Positions 11,307 to 23,432 of a DNA stretch of 49,090 nucleotides are shown here, piece by piece. The translations under genes and the position numbers were made by a program. The DNA is from Mesorhizobium sp. GTDB lineage: Bacteria; Pseudomonadota; Alphaproteobacteria; Rhizobiales; Rhizobiaceae. The notes under the pieces are model-generated. The model made no database searches, was not told where the DNA came from, and saw only the letters and a list, made by a program, of their open reading frames with translations. The DNA is taken from NCBI RefSeq assembly GCF_016793485.1, contig NZ_JAEULZ010000014.1, forward strand, positions 1 through 49,090, in the 5' to 3' direction. Numbering within the stretch: position 1 is the stretch's first letter; the number at the start of each line of letters is the position of its first letter.

Positions 11307-11876
11307 TTATTTCGTCGCAGAGGGCCGCTTCGACAGTTCCTGCGCCATGACGATGTTCAGGAGTTCGGCCAGTTCGCGGGCCGCACGATCCTCGGCATTC
11401 AGGCGCGCGCGATAGGCCGCGAATTCCTGGCGCGGCACGTCGTATTGCGAGGTGATCCGCCGGCGGCCGGTGGCGATGATCTCGCCGGAGCCGGCGGCAG
11501 CAAGCGAATAATTCGCCGTCATGGTGACCGTACCGGCGGTCGGCTCGTTGTCCTCGCCGATCTGGACGACCGCACCGGTCTGGTGGACCGTCACGACATT
11601 CAGCGTCAGCGTGTAGGCGGGAGCGGCCGGCTGGCCGGCGCCGCGCCCGAACAGGAAAATCAGCTGGTTGCGCAGTTGCTGGGCAGCGCGATCGTCGACT
11701 GGCTTGATGGCGATCGAGGACAGGTCTGCAGTGACCGCGCCCTGCGGCTTGCCGGAATCGGGATTGGAATAAAGCGGCTGCACCGTGCAGGCTGCCAGAA
11801 AAGGCAGGGCCAGGACGGCGAAAAGGGCTGCCGCGCGCAGCCGGGCTTTCGGCAGGGACCGTTCAGACGACGACAT
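11307..11876 (-). CDS. lptE: LPS-assembly lipoprotein LptE
   Basis: The 189-residue outer-membrane lipoprotein that plugs the LptD barrel for lipopolysaccharide export. A Lys/Arg N-terminus, hydrophobic stretch and lipobox LAAC ([14 protein letters not shown], Cys at about 29) mark it for lipidation. The TVQPLY motif directly after the Cys is typical of alphaproteobacterial LptE. It overlaps the 3' end of leuS by 14 bases, the usual leuS-lptE order. holA, which often follows in relatives, is not downstream here. Confidence 0.88.
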   Translation of the reverse strand: MSSSERSLPKARLRAAALFAVLALPFLAACTVQPLYSNPDSGKPQGAVTADLSSIAIKPVDDRAAQQLRNQLIFLFGRGAGQPAAPAYTLTLNVVTVHQTGAVVQIGEDNEPTAGTVTMTANYSLAAAGSGEIIATGRRRITSQYDVPRQEFAAYRARLNAEDRAARELAELLNIVMAQELSKRPSATK

Positions 11877-14496
11877 TCACGATCCTCTGCGGCACGACGA
11901 TGACCTTGCGCGGCGTTTTCCCCTCGAGAGCCTTCTGCACGACGTCGAGCGCGAGCGCGGCTTTCTCTATGGCAGATTGATCTGCGTCGCGGGCGATTGT
12001 CAAATCCCCGCGCTTCTTGCCGTTGATCTGGACAGGCATGACGATCTCGCTGTCCACAGTCAAAGCCGGGTCGTAAGCCGGCCACGGCTTGTCGGCGACC
12101 AGCCCGGAACCGCCAAGCGCGGCGTGACATTCCTCGGCCAGATGCGGCATCATCGGTGCGATCAGCCCGACCAGCATGTCGAGCGCCTCGCGCGTCGCTG
12201 CCTTCACCTCGGCGGAAGCCTTGCCTGCCGCAATATCGGCAACCGGACCCTGCAGGGCATTGGCAAGTTCGTAGATGCGGGCGACAGCCTTGTTGAAGCC
12301 GAGCCTCTCGATTTCCTCGCCGACCGATTTCACGATTTTGTGCGCGGCCTTGGAGAGCACCGCCGCATCGCCGTCACGCGCGGCCGCCGGCACGACGTCG
12401 GCCAGGCCCGGCGCGGCCTCGGAGACCAGGCGCCACAGGCGCTGCACGAAACGGTGCGCGCCCTCGACGCCGGCCTCGGTCCAGATCACGTCGCGCTCCG
12501 GCGGCGAATCGGAGAGCATGAACCAGCGGGCGGTGTCGGCGCCGTAAGAGCCGATGATGTCGTCTGGGTCGACAACGTTCTTCTTCGACTTCGACATCTT
12601 CTCGATAGCGCCGATCTCGATCGGCGTGCCATCCGACAGCAGGAACGCCTTGCGCGAGCCGTCGAACTCCTCGACCTTGATCTCGGCCGGCGTGACCCAG
12701 CCATCGGGGCCCTTATAGGTCTCGTGGACCACCATTCCCTGCGTGAACAGGCCCTCGAAAGGCTCCGCAACGGTGTTCAGGTGGCCGGTCGCCTTCATGG
12801 CGCGGGCATAGAAGCGCGAATAGAGCAGGTGCAGGATCGCGTGCTCGATGCCGCCGATATACTGGTTGACCGGCAGCCAGCCCTTCGGGCCGTCGACAAC
12901 CGACAGCGTCGTCGGCGCTGTCTCGTTCCATGGGTCGGTGAAGCGGGCGAAATACCACGAGGAGTCCACGAAGGTGTCCATCGTGTCGGTGTCGCGGCGC
13001 GCATCCTTGCCGCATTGCGGGCACTCGACATGCTTCCAGGTCGGGTGGTGATCGAGCGGATTGCCGGGACGGTCGAAAGTGACGTCGGTCGGCAGTTCGA
13101 TCGGCAGCGCCGACGCGGGCACCGGCACAGCGCCGCAGGACTCGCAGTGGATGACCGGGATCGGACAACCCCAGTAGCGCTGGCGCGAGATCAGCCAGTC
13201 GCGCAGACGGAACTGCACCTTGCGCTGGGCCTGCGGGCGGCCATTGAGCACGTCGCCCGACAGGCGCTCGGCCACCGCATCAAAGGCCTCTTTCGGCTTC
13301 ATGCCGTCGAGGAAGCGCGAGTTGATCATCGCGCCGTCGTCGACATAGGCTTCCTCGAGGATGCGGAAGGTCGCGGCGTCGGCTCCATCAGGCATCACCA
13401 CGGGCGTGACGGGCAGGCCGTATTTGTTGGCGAAGTCGAGGTCGCGCTGGTCGTGCGCCGGGCAGCCGAAGATGGCGCCCGTGCCGTATTCCATCAAAAC
13501 GAAGTTGGCGACGTAGACGGGCAGCGTCCACGTGGGATCGAAGGGATGGACGACGCGGATGCCGGTGTCGAAGCCCTGCTTCTCGGCGGTCTCCAGTTCG
13601 GCGGCGGCGGTGCCGCGATGGCCGAGTTCCTCGATGAAGGCGGCGAGCTTCGGATTGCCCGCGGCGGCTTTTTTCGCCAGCGGATGGTCCGCGGCGATCG
13701 CCATGAAGGACGCGCCGAAGATCGTGTCCGGACGGGTCGTGTAGACCTCCAGCTCCGTCTCGCCCGATGGCGCGGTCGCCGCATCCAGCTTCCAGCGCAG
13801 GAGCAGGCCTTCAGAGCGGCCGATCCAGTTGGCCTGCATCAGCTTGACCTTCTCGGGCCATTTGTCGAGCGTGTCGAGGCTGTCCAGCAAATCCTGCGAC
13901 ATCGACGTGATCTTGAAGAACCACTGCGTCAGGTCGCGTTGCTCGACCAACGCACCGGAGCGCCAGCCGCGCCCGTCGATGACCTGCTCGTTGGCGAGCA
14001 CGGTCATGTCCTCCGGGTCCCAGTTGACCTTGGCCGAACGGCGCTCGACCAGCCCCGCCTTCCAGAAGTCGAGGAACATCCTCTGCTGGTGCTTGTAATA
14101 GGACGGGTCGCAGGTCGCGATCTCGCGCGCCCAGTCGAGCGACAGGCCCATGACCTTGAGCTGCGCCTTCATGGCCTCGATGTTCTGGTAGGTCCACGCG
14201 CGCGGGTTGACGCCACGGTCGCGCGCCGCGTTTTCCGCCGGCAGGCCGAAGGCGTCCCAGCCCATCGGGTGCAGCACGTTGTAGCCGAGCGCGCGGCGAT
14301 GGCGGGCGACCACGTCGCCCATCGTGTAGTTGCGGACATGGCCCATGTGGATGCGCCCGGACGGATAGGGGAACATCTCCAGCACGTAATATTTCGGGCG
14401 GGAATCGTCGTTCTTCGTCTCGAAGAGCTTCGCGGCGTCCCAGGCCTTCTGCCACTTCGGTTCGGACGCTCGGGCGTTGTATCGTTCGGTTGCCAT
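11863..14496 (-). CDS. leuS: Leucyl-tRNA synthetase
   Basis: The 877-residue class I synthetase charges tRNA-Leu. It carries the HMGH signature at about residues 50-53 ([15 protein letters not shown]). A CP1 editing domain includes [16 protein letters not shown], and the KMSKSKKN loop lies in the C-terminal half. Length and motifs are complete. The C-terminus ([16 protein letters not shown]...[10 protein letters not shown]) is standard. It is co-transcribed with lptE and divergent from the YggS-family gene. Confidence 0.98.
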   Translation of the reverse strand: MATERYNARASEPKWQKAWDAAKLFETKNDDSRPKYYVLEMFPYPSGRIHMGHVRNYTMGDVVARHRRALGYNVLHPMGWDAFGLPAENAARDRGVNPRAWTYQNIEAMKAQLKVMGLSLDWAREIATCDPSYYKHQQRMFLDFWKAGLVERRSAKVNWDPEDMTVLANEQVIDGRGWRSGALVEQRDLTQWFFKITSMSQDLLDSLDTLDKWPEKVKLMQANWIGRSEGLLLRWKLDAATAPSGETELEVYTTRPDTIFGASFMAIAADHPLAKKAAAGNPKLAAFIEELGHRGTAAAELETAEKQGFDTGIRVVHPFDPTWTLPVYVANFVLMEYGTGAIFGCPAHDQRDLDFANKYGLPVTPVVMPDGADAATFRILEEAYVDDGAMINSRFLDGMKPKEAFDAVAERLSGDVLNGRPQAQRKVQFRLRDWLISRQRYWGCPIPVIHCESCGAVPVPASALPIELPTDVTFDRPGNPLDHHPTWKHVECPQCGKDARRDTDTMDTFVDSSWYFARFTDPWNETAPTTLSVVDGPKGWLPVNQYIGGIEHAILHLLYSRFYARAMKATGHLNTVAEPFEGLFTQGMVVHETYKGPDGWVTPAEIKVEEFDGSRKAFLLSDGTPIEIGAIEKMSKSKKNVVDPDDIIGSYGADTARWFMLSDSPPERDVIWTEAGVEGAHRFVQRLWRLVSEAAPGLADVVPAAARDGDAAVLSKAAHKIVKSVGEEIERLGFNKAVARIYELANALQGPVADIAAGKASAEVKAATREALDMLVGLIAPMMPHLAEECHAALGGSGLVADKPWPAYDPALTVDSEIVMPVQINGKKRGDLTIARDADQSAIEKAALALDVVQKALEGKTPRKVIVVPQRIVNVVV

Positions 14497-14638
14497 GACC
14501 GGTATTTCACTTAAAAGAGCAGGCGATCCGCCGGGATGCCCGCCGGATCATGGAAATTCGGGCGGACCTTCACCATGGTTTGCCCGAAGCGTCAACTGCG
14601 AGGGCCGGTGCGAGGCCCGAAACGGAGCGGAAACGGGC

Positions 14639-15301
14639 ATGAGCGGCGCGGTTGAACGGCTGGGCGAGGTGCGGGGCAGGATCGCGGCGGCGGAGCGCGA
14701 GGCTGGACGGGCGGCAGGCTCGGCCACGCTGGTCGCCGTGTCGAAAACCTTCGATGCCGGCCACATACGCCCGGTGATCGCGGCGGGCCAGCGCGTGGTC
14801 GGCGAAAACCGCGTGCAGGAGGCTCAGAGCAAATGGCCTGACCTGAAGGCGGAATTCCCCGATATCGAGCTGCACCTGATCGGCCCACTGCAGTCCAACA
14901 AGGCGAAGGAAGCGGTGGCGCTGTTCGATGTGATCGAGACGGTCGACCGGGAGAAGATTGCGGCGGAACTCGCCAAGGAGATCGCGAAGCAGGGCAAGGC
15001 GCCGAAACTTTACGTGCAGGTCAACACGGGATCGGAGCCGCAGAAGGCCGGCATTGAGCCTACGGAAGCCGTGGCGTTCGTGAAACGCTGCCGCGACGTC
15101 CACGGCCTCGCAATCGAAGGCCTGATGTGCATTCCGCCGGCAGACGAGAACCCCGGACCGCACTTCGCGCTGCTGGCGAAACTGGCGAAGGAAGCCGGCC
15201 TCGAAAAGCTGTCGATGGGCATGTCTGGCGATTACGAGACGGCGATTGCCTTTGGCGCTACGAGCGTGCGCGTGGGCAGCGCGATTTTCGGCACGCGATA
15301 G
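14639..15301 (+). CDS. YggS-family pyridoxal phosphate homeostasis protein
   Basis: A 220-residue single-domain PLP-binding TIM-barrel protein (YggS/PROSC family) that buffers pyridoxal 5'-phosphate in the cytoplasm. The PLP lysine is expected at Lys36 in LVAVSKTFDAG. The signatures ENRVQEAQSKW, HLIGPLQSNKAKEA and MGMSGDYETAIAFGATSVRVGSAIFG are all present. The ATG at 14639 was chosen because family homology begins there. The frame stays open 54 codons further upstream, but that part is not conserved. Confidence 0.93.
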   Translation: MSGAVERLGEVRGRIAAAEREAGRAAGSATLVAVSKTFDAGHIRPVIAAGQRVVGENRVQEAQSKWPDLKAEFPDIELHLIGPLQSNKAKEAVALFDVIETVDREKIAAELAKEIAKQGKAPKLYVQVNTGSEPQKAGIEPTEAVAFVKRCRDVHGLAIEGLMCIPPADENPGPHFALLAKLAKEAGLEKLSMGMSGDYETAIAFGATSVRVGSAIFGTR

Positions 15302-15353
15302 GCGTGCGGACGGCGGCAAACCGCCGCCCGCGGTAGTGCTCCTTACCTGCGCG

Positions 15354-16838
15354 CTACGGCTTGGCGCCTATGCCGAGAGCCTTGGCCATGACGTGGTAGA
15401 TCGTGTTCTGCTCGATGATGCCCTGGAACAGATAGGCCTGAGGGCCCTGCGCCAGCACCGCCACGTCGTCGCCGGCATGGGTCTCCGATTCGACAGGCAC
15501 CAGCGCCTGCTGCAGGTAGTCCTTGGCCTGCGTATCGACGCCGGTGACGTCGGGACGCGGCTCGCCTTCCTTCACGGCGCCGGGGCCGTTCATGTAGCCA
15601 AGCGTGGTGTAGGGCTTACCGTCGTCGGCCGTGCCGGCAACGCCGAGGATCGGGTTGTTGCGGTCCGGATAGCCGGCGATGGACATGACGTGGCTGTGGT
15701 CGGCGGTCGCCACGATCAGCGTCTCTTCCGGATTGACCTTGTCGTATGCGGCCTTGACAGCGTCGGACAGCGCGACGGCGTCTTCCAGCGCGCGGTTGGC
15801 GTTGCCGGCATGATGCCCATGGTCGATGCGGCCAGCCTCCACCATCAGAACGAAGCCATCCTGGTTCTTAGACAGCATGTCGATAGCCTTGGTGGTCATC
15901 TCAGCCAGCGACGGCTCGCCCGCCTTGTCTTCGGCGCGGTCGGCCTCGTACTGCATGTGGCTGCGTTCGAAGAGTCCGAAAAGCTTTCCCGTGCTGGCCG
16001 GATCGACGGCGTCGAACTGCTCCTTGTTCCAGACATAGGCGCCGTCGTTCGACTTGGCCTGCCACTCTTTGACGAGGTCGCGGCCATCCTTGCGCGCGCC
16101 CTTCTTGTCGGCGGTCTCCGGATCGTCCTGAGTCTCGAGCATGAAGTTCGAGCGGCCGCCGCCGAGCAGCACCTCGAAGCCGTTGCCGGCCGGCCAGTCG
16201 ATGAGCTGCGCGGCGATGTCCTTGCAGCCGCCCGCCCTGTCGGCATCCGACATCTGCGAATCGTTCTCGACGTCGCGGTCCGCGGTCTTGGCGTAGGCAG
16301 CCGCCGGCGTCGCGTGGGTGATGCGCGTGGTGGTCACGATGCCGGTCGCAAGACCGGCCGCTTCAGCCTGCTCGAAGATGGTGGTGACTTCATTGCCCTT
16401 CACCGAAGAGCAGTCCTGGTACTTGATGTCCTGATCGACGCCGATCGTGCCATTGACCGACTTGACGCCCGAAACCATGGCGGTCGCGGTCGGCGCGGAG
16501 TCCGCGACCTGCGAATCCGCCGTGTAGGTCTTCGACAGCGCAACGTAGGGCAGCAACTGCTCCATCGCGAGCTTGTTGCTCTCGCCATCGACGCCCTTCT
16601 TCTGGCCGTCGTAGATGCGGGTGGCCGTGAGCGTGGGGATAGAGAAGCCGTCGCCGACGAAAAGGATGATGTTCTTGGCCTTTCCGGTGTTGGGCTGGCG
16701 GGCGACGATGCTTTCCAGCTCCGCCTGCGCGGCCTTGAAGTAGCTATCGCCGGCCTGGGGGAGGTCCTGCGCGAAGGCGGGGGCCGCGACCGCGACGATG
16801 GATATGCCTGCGGTCAGCGAGCGAAAGATTTTTCTCAT
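15354..16838 (-). CDS. phoA: Alkaline phosphatase (PhoA type), exported
   Basis: A 494-residue periplasmic phosphomonoesterase. A signal peptide covers about residues 1-23 (MRKIFRSLTAGISIVAVAAPAFA, cut before QD). Active-site elements are present: FVGDG (metal Asp), the nucleophile Ser in VADSAPTATAM, EAGRIDHGHHAG, and TADHSH. It releases phosphate from organic esters during phosphate starvation. A PHO-box-like sequence lies about 58 bases upstream of the start, fitting PhoB control. It is monocistronic. The phoA symbol is by family; the chain is longer than the E. coli enzyme. Confidence 0.92.
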   Translation of the reverse strand: MRKIFRSLTAGISIVAVAAPAFAQDLPQAGDSYFKAAQAELESIVARQPNTGKAKNIILFVGDGFSIPTLTATRIYDGQKKGVDGESNKLAMEQLLPYVALSKTYTADSQVADSAPTATAMVSGVKSVNGTIGVDQDIKYQDCSSVKGNEVTTIFEQAEAAGLATGIVTTTRITHATPAAAYAKTADRDVENDSQMSDADRAGGCKDIAAQLIDWPAGNGFEVLLGGGRSNFMLETQDDPETADKKGARKDGRDLVKEWQAKSNDGAYVWNKEQFDAVDPASTGKLFGLFERSHMQYEADRAEDKAGEPSLAEMTTKAIDMLSKNQDGFVLMVEAGRIDHGHHAGNANRALEDAVALSDAVKAAYDKVNPEETLIVATADHSHVMSIAGYPDRNNPILGVAGTADDGKPYTTLGYMNGPGAVKEGEPRPDVTGVDTQAKDYLQQALVPVESETHAGDDVAVLAQGPQAYLFQGIIEQNTIYHVMAKALGIGAKP

Positions 16839-16895
16839 GGATCTGTCTCCGGGATCTGTTGGGGGACACGGCGCCGGGCGCCATCCGCGCGAAAT

Positions 16896-16913
16896 AGGTC
16901 ATCCGTATAACAG
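16896..16913 (-). promoter_or_regulatory. Candidate PHO box upstream of alkaline phosphatase
   Basis: On the minus strand the sequence is CTGTTAT-acgg-ATGACCT. Set against the CTGTCAT-N4-CTGTCAT consensus, the first half matches 6 of 7 and the second 4 of 7. It lies 58 bases before the alkaline phosphatase ATG. The second half-site is weak, so the call rests partly on the gene's function. Confidence 0.35.
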
Positions 16914-17039
16914 GGATGTGTCGGGATCCGAACGCACGGGCGCAATCAGCGATCGGTGACGGAGGGCACTGGCGACCGTGTCTGCGCGACCCTATCTGCC
17001 TGAGGCGATACATCCCGACCGCCGCCACGGAGCATCATC

Positions 17040-18089
17040 ATGCGTTACAAACAACTCGGCAACACCGGCCTCTTCGTATCCGAACTCTGCCTCGGCGCGA
17101 TGACCTTCGGGCCGCCCGGCGAGAATGGGCTTTGGGGCAGCATCGCCAGCCTCGACCAGAAAGGCGTCGATGGGATCGTCGGCCGCTCCGTCGCTGCGGG
17201 CGTCAATTTCTTCGACACGGCGGACGTCTATTCCATCGGCAAGTCGGAAGAACTGCTCGGCCAGTCAATTCGTAACCTCGGCCTCAATCGCGAGAACGTG
17301 GTGATCGCCACCAAGGTGCATGGTTCGATGGGCGACGGCCCCAACCAGCGCGGTTCTTCGCGCGGCCACATCATGGATTCGATCGAGGGCAGCCTGAAGC
17401 GCCTGCAGACGGACCACATAGACCTGTACCAGTTGCACGGCACCGATACCGTGACGCCGATCGAGGAGACATTGCGCGCGCTCGACGACCTCGTGACGTC
17501 GGGCAAGGTGCGCTATGTCGGCGCCTCCAACTGGCAGGCATGGCGCATCGCCAAGGCGCTCGGCATCTCCGAGCGCAAGGGCTACGCGCGCTTCGAGACG
17601 ATTCAGTCCTATTACTCCATCGCCGGCCGCGACCTCGAACGCGAGATCGTGCCGCTGATCAAGGAAGAGAAACTCGGCCTGATGGTCTGGTCGCCGATGG
17701 CGGGCGGTCTGCTGTCGGGCAAGTACGGCCCCGGCGCGCCGGGCAACGGCGAGGGTCGCCGCGCCAACTTCAACTTCCCCCCGGTGAACGAAGACCGCGC
17801 CTGGGCGGCGGTGGCGGAGATGCGCAGGATCGCCGCGAAGCACAATGTCAGCGTCGCCACGGTGGCGCTGGGCTATGTGCTGGCGAAACCCTTCGTAATG
17901 AGCATCATCATCGGCGCGAGCCGCCTGGACCAGCTCGAGCAGAACCTTGCCTCGGTCGATCTTGCGCTCGATGCCGAAGACATCGCCAAGCTAGACGAGG
18001 TCAGCGCGCTGCCATCCGAATATCCGGGCTGGATGGTCGACCGGCAGGGCGCGGGCCGGGTGCCGGAGCGTTTTACCCCGAAAAGCTGA
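17040..18089 (+). CDS. Aldo/keto reductase
   Basis: A 349-residue NAD(P)H-dependent oxidoreductase of the AKR fold. The catalytic tetrad is visible as Asp and Tyr in NFFDTADVYSIG, Lys in VIATKVHG, and His in DLYQLHGTDT. The cofactor region VMSIIIGASRLDQLEQNL is near the C-terminus. The start MRYKQLGNTGLFVSELCLGAMTFG is standard. Substrate is unknown. The next gene follows after about 93 bases; a shared transcript is possible but unproven. Confidence 0.92.
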   Translation: MRYKQLGNTGLFVSELCLGAMTFGPPGENGLWGSIASLDQKGVDGIVGRSVAAGVNFFDTADVYSIGKSEELLGQSIRNLGLNRENVVIATKVHGSMGDGPNQRGSSRGHIMDSIEGSLKRLQTDHIDLYQLHGTDTVTPIEETLRALDDLVTSGKVRYVGASNWQAWRIAKALGISERKGYARFETIQSYYSIAGRDLEREIVPLIKEEKLGLMVWSPMAGGLLSGKYGPGAPGNGEGRRANFNFPPVNEDRAWAAVAEMRRIAAKHNVSVATVALGYVLAKPFVMSIIIGASRLDQLEQNLASVDLALDAEDIAKLDEVSALPSEYPGWMVDRQGAGRVPERFTPKS

Positions 18090-18182
18090 AGCCCACGACG
18101 TGCTCTGGTCCTCCCGGCCCGACACCGGGAGGACTTGACCGCGAGACTTTCAATCCAGCGCCGAGCATGGCAGGCTCGTGCG

Positions 18183-18725
18183 ATGCGACCCCTCCGGTAC
18201 TCCATCAACATCACCCTGGACGGCTGCTGCGATCATCGTGCCGTGTCCGGCGGCGAGGAGCTTCATCGTCACGCGATCCGGAACATCGAACAGGCGGATG
18301 CGCTGCTGTTCGGGCGGGTGATCTACGGGATGATGGAAGACGCGTTCCGGCCACCGGCGGGAACACAGCCCGACGAGATGGAACCTTTCGCCAGGACCAT
18401 CGACGCGGCCAGGAAATATGTGGTGTCGAGCACCCTGGAGAGCGTGGGCTGGAACGCCGAACTCGTGCGCGGAGATATGGCGACCGCCGTCCGCCGGCTC
18501 AAGCAGGAACCCGGCAAGGGGCTGTTCACGGGAGGCGTGAAGCTGCCGCTCGCGCTGGCTGAGTTGGGATTGATCGACGAGTACGAGTTCATCGTGCATC
18601 CCTGGCTGATCGGCCACGGTCCGAGCGTCTTCGCCGGGCTGTCGAAGCATATCGAACTGAAACTCGTCGACCGGCATGAACTCGGCTCGGGCGCGGTGGC
18701 GCTCCGGTACCAACCCAAGGCCTGA
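18183..18725 (+). CDS. Dihydrofolate reductase-fold protein (RibD C-terminal type)
   Basis: A 180-residue protein of the dihydrofolate reductase/RibD C-terminal domain family. It begins MRPLRYSINITLDGCCDH, with the fold's first strand SxNxTLDG. The nucleotide-binding region includes LFTGGVKLPLALAELGLIDEYEFIVHPWLIGHG. Such proteins usually have no known folate role in vivo. The internal ATG at 18183 is preferred over the frame's first start at 18135 because homology starts there. Confidence 0.85.
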   Translation: MRPLRYSINITLDGCCDHRAVSGGEELHRHAIRNIEQADALLFGRVIYGMMEDAFRPPAGTQPDEMEPFARTIDAARKYVVSSTLESVGWNAELVRGDMATAVRRLKQEPGKGLFTGGVKLPLALAELGLIDEYEFIVHPWLIGHGPSVFAGLSKHIELKLVDRHELGSGAVALRYQPKA

Positions 18726-18755
18726 GCCTGGGCCTGGCCTTCGGGCCGCGGATAT

Positions 18756-19028
18756 TCAGTGCAGCGCGAACTCGCCTGTGACGTTCTTCCATTCGGACGG
18801 CGAGATCAGCTTCTTGTGCGTGTAGCGCACCGAGTGCAGCGGGCCTTCGAGCTTCGCCTTCCAGAAATCGATGAAGCGGATCAGCGCCGGAAACTTCGGC
18901 GCGAGATCGTATTCCTGCCAGATGTAGCTCTGCAGGACATGCGGGTGGTCGGGCATGTGGTAGAATATTTCGGCTGTCGTGAGGCCGTAGCCCCTGAGCA
19001 TCAGTTCCATCTCGGCGTGATCGCGCAT
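18756..19028 (-). CDS. usg: Usg family protein
   Basis: A 90-residue cytoplasmic protein with the conserved block LTTAEIFYHMPDHPHVLQSYIWQEYDLAPKFP. LDFW-like and LEGPLHSVR segments follow. This matches the Usg family, first noticed beside tryptophan genes, and its biochemical role is unknown. No trp gene is present here. The ATG at 19028 is chosen because agggga sits six bases upstream; the frame also has a TTG seven codons earlier with no better site. Confidence 0.82.
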   Translation of the reverse strand: MRDHAEMELMLRGYGLTTAEIFYHMPDHPHVLQSYIWQEYDLAPKFPALIRFIDFWKAKLEGPLHSVRYTHKKLISPSEWKNVTGEFALH

Positions 19029-19049
19029 TTCAGTCCCCTGCTTCGACAA

Positions 19050-19360
19050 GAATCGTCCTTCCTCCCGGAAACAGAGTGTTCGAAAAATTCCTTACCCGTC
19101 TATTGAAATCTCGGCGGAACGAGAATAAAAGTCTCGTGATTTCAGATATTTAGCAGCATAGACTGTTGAGTGCTGCCAGCCGGCGATGCCGCTCTGGCGC
19201 AGCGTGTCGGGCCTCGCTGCGGCAAGCCGCCGCGCAGACCGAACGTCTAATATTGCCCTCAACCCCGAACTGATAATAAATGCCCGCGCAATCCAGGGGC
19301 CAGCGCGCGCCAGAGCCCACCGCCGAACCCGCGGCGGCCGTACCGGGGAGGGAAGACGAA
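19050..19360. promoter_or_regulatory. Intergenic region upstream of usg and acs with nested inverted repeat
   Basis: The usg and acs genes diverge from this 310-base spacer. It is AT-rich at 19060-19160. TGAAATC (19104-19110) pairs with GATTTCA (19138-19144), and inside it CGAGA (19120-19124) pairs with TCTCG (19132-19136). This could be an operator or an RNA hairpin. No open frame of interest is seen. Confidence 0.4.
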
Positions 19361-21312
<1,952 letters not shown>

Positions 21313-21316
<4 letters not shown>

Positions 21317-22041
21317 GCACGGCCGACGAAATCGGCAGCGTCATCGGCCTCTGGCGCTATCCGGCGAGTTCGCTGGGCGGGGAGCGTCTCGACGCAGCCC
21401 CGCTGCGTGCTGACGGCGTCGAGGGCGACCGGCTGTTCGGTATCGTGGACGCGGCAACGGGCGTTATCGCCAAGCCGGATTCGGACAGGAAGTGGCATCC
21501 TGTTCCCCGGATCGCGGCACGGCTCGACGGCGGCGCGCTCGAGATAAAAGTTCCCGGCGGCGACTGGTTGCCAGCTCCGAGCGAGGCGGCGGACAATGCG
21601 GCGAGTTCCTTCCTCGGTTTCGATGCGAGGATTCGCAAATTCGAGGAAGGCACCGCGCTGGAAGCGCCGCGCTACCGGAAGGCGCCGGTCCATCTGCTGA
21701 CCACGGCGTCGCTGGCGGAACTGAAGGCGCAGCATCCGGGTGGCGACCCCGACCCCCGACGCTTCCGCCCCAACATAGTTGTCGACATGCCGCCTGTTGC
21801 CGGGCACTTTCCGGAGACGGAATGGCTGGGACGGAAGATCACGATCGGCGAGGTCGAGCTTGAGATCACCGATCCCTGCCGGCGCTGTGGTTTCACCATG
21901 CTCGGCCAGGACGGCTTCGAGTACGACCCCGACATCCTGCGCACGCTGGTGCGCAAGAACCGGCACAATCTCGGCGTCTATTGCGAACTGACGCGGCCCG
22001 GCACCGTCCGGCCGGGCGACACGATGCGGTTCCTCGACTGA
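21313..22041 (+). CDS. MOSC-domain protein
   Basis: A 242-residue protein with an N-terminal beta-barrel ([22 protein letters not shown]...GDRLFGIVD) and a C-terminal MOSC domain. MOSC proteins bind molybdenum cofactor sulfur through a conserved Cys, here probably in [11 protein letters not shown]. Such proteins deliver or carry sulfur or act on N-hydroxylated bases. The specific activity is not known. The start codon is TTG overlapping the acs stop, so translation is probably coupled. It ends one base before the convergent cfa-like gene. Confidence 0.85.
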
Positions 22042-22042
22042 A

Positions 22043-23320
22043 CTAACGATACAGATCGGCGCGGGTGGGCGGCAAGCCGCTGCGACCCTTGCTTCGCCGC
22101 GTCGCGACGGTCTGGTAGATCATGATCGACCCACCGTCGAAGCCGAGCGAACAGCCGACCAGATAAAGCAGCCAGAGCCGGGCTTTCGGCTCGCCGACTT
22201 CGGCTATGGCTTCATCGAAGCGCGCCTGCAGCCGCTCCGCCCAGAGACGACAGGTCTGCGCGTAGTGCTCGCGCAGATTCTCGATGTCGTGAACCTCGAA
22301 GCCATGCGATTCCAGATTGTTTGCGGTCAACCCGATCGCATCGAGTTCGGCTCCGGGGAAAATGTATTTGAGGATCGCACGGTACCCTGGCCCCTTGCGG
22401 TGGAAGGTGCGCATGTCTCGCTTCATGCGCCGCGTGATGGCGTGATGCAGATAGATACCGCCGGGTTTCAGCAGACGTCCGACGGCGTTGAAATATTCGT
22501 CGTGGTGGGCAAAGCCGACATGCTCGAACATGCCGATCGACGAGATCTTGTCGAACGTTCCCGTAAGTTCCGTGTAGGACTTGATCTCGATTGTGATCCT
22601 GTCTTCCAGACCTTCCGCACGGATGCGCGCGCGCGCGATCTCGGTCTGGGCCTCCGACAGCGACACGCCGCGCCCGATCACGCCGTAATTCTTGGCCGCA
22701 TGGATGAGCAGCGCACCCCAGCCGGAGCCGATGTCGAGCATCGTCTCGCCCGGCTGCAGCCTAAGCTTGCGGCAGATGTGGTCGAGCTTGTCGAGCTGCG
22801 CCTGGTCGATGTCGTTGGAGAAATCCGTGAAGTAGCCGCAGCTGTAGAGCATGCGCTTGTCAAGGAAGAGTTGGTAGAACGCGTTCGAGATGTCGTAGTG
22901 GTGGGTGATTGCTTCCTTGTCGGAGCCGCTGGCCACGCGCCCGGCAAGGTCGTGGATGCCCTGGCTCTCCCTGCCGCGCGCGAAGAACAGGAAAGGCGCG
23001 TCGCGCAGCAGCTTGCCCTTGGATAGCGCGCGCAGCTTGCCCTTGAGGCTGTTCATCTGGCGCTGCTCGATGAGATCGAACAATGTGCCGCCTTCGATAT
23101 CGACGGCCTTCGAGACCCAGAGCTCGACCAGCGTATCGACATTCGGATGTCGCAGCACGCGACCGACGATGCCGCTGTCGTTTATGAGAAGCGTCAGGCC
23201 ACTGGTCGATCCGTTCGAAGGATCGATGCGCTCGCCGTTCCACAGGCGCACCGCAAAGCCCGGCTGCAGTTCCCCGACGATGGTCCGGATAAGCCGAGCC
23301 GCCCTGTCCGCGCTGTTCAT
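22043..23320 (-). CDS. Cyclopropane-fatty-acyl-phospholipid synthase
   Basis: A 425-residue S-adenosylmethionine-dependent enzyme that adds methylene bridges to unsaturated membrane phospholipid chains. Motif I is TMLDIGSGWGALLIHAA. Active-site segments MLYSCGYFTD, GMFEHVGFAHHDEYF and YLHHAITR are present. The start MNSADRAARL is favoured by aggac just upstream. The frame continues 85 codons further but that stretch is basic and unlike the family. It is transcribed away from the tiny gene at 23498. Confidence 0.93.
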   Translation of the reverse strand: MNSADRAARLIRTIVGELQPGFAVRLWNGERIDPSNGSTSGLTLLINDSGIVGRVLRHPNVDTLVELWVSKAVDIEGGTLFDLIEQRQMNSLKGKLRALSKGKLLRDAPFLFFARGRESQGIHDLAGRVASGSDKEAITHHYDISNAFYQLFLDKRMLYSCGYFTDFSNDIDQAQLDKLDHICRKLRLQPGETMLDIGSGWGALLIHAAKNYGVIGRGVSLSEAQTEIARARIRAEGLEDRITIEIKSYTELTGTFDKISSIGMFEHVGFAHHDEYFNAVGRLLKPGGIYLHHAITRRMKRDMRTFHRKGPGYRAILKYIFPGAELDAIGLTANNLESHGFEVHDIENLREHYAQTCRLWAERLQARFDEAIAEVGEPKARLWLLYLVGCSLGFDGGSIMIYQTVATRRSKGRSGLPPTRADLYR

Positions 23321-23432
23321 CGAGCCTGTCCTGACGATACGTCGCTGGTGTTTCCCGCCGGCCAAGTCTCGTGAGAATGGTCCAGCGCGACCGCTGTTGG
23401 CCGCGCGCGACATGTACCGCGACTTTTCCCCA

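Noticed and set aside
15311-15326. Hairpin cggcgg-caaa-ccgccg between the YggS-family and alkaline phosphatase genes
   Set aside because: Stem is short and lacks a T-tract; with high GC it may be chance, so it is not called as a terminator.
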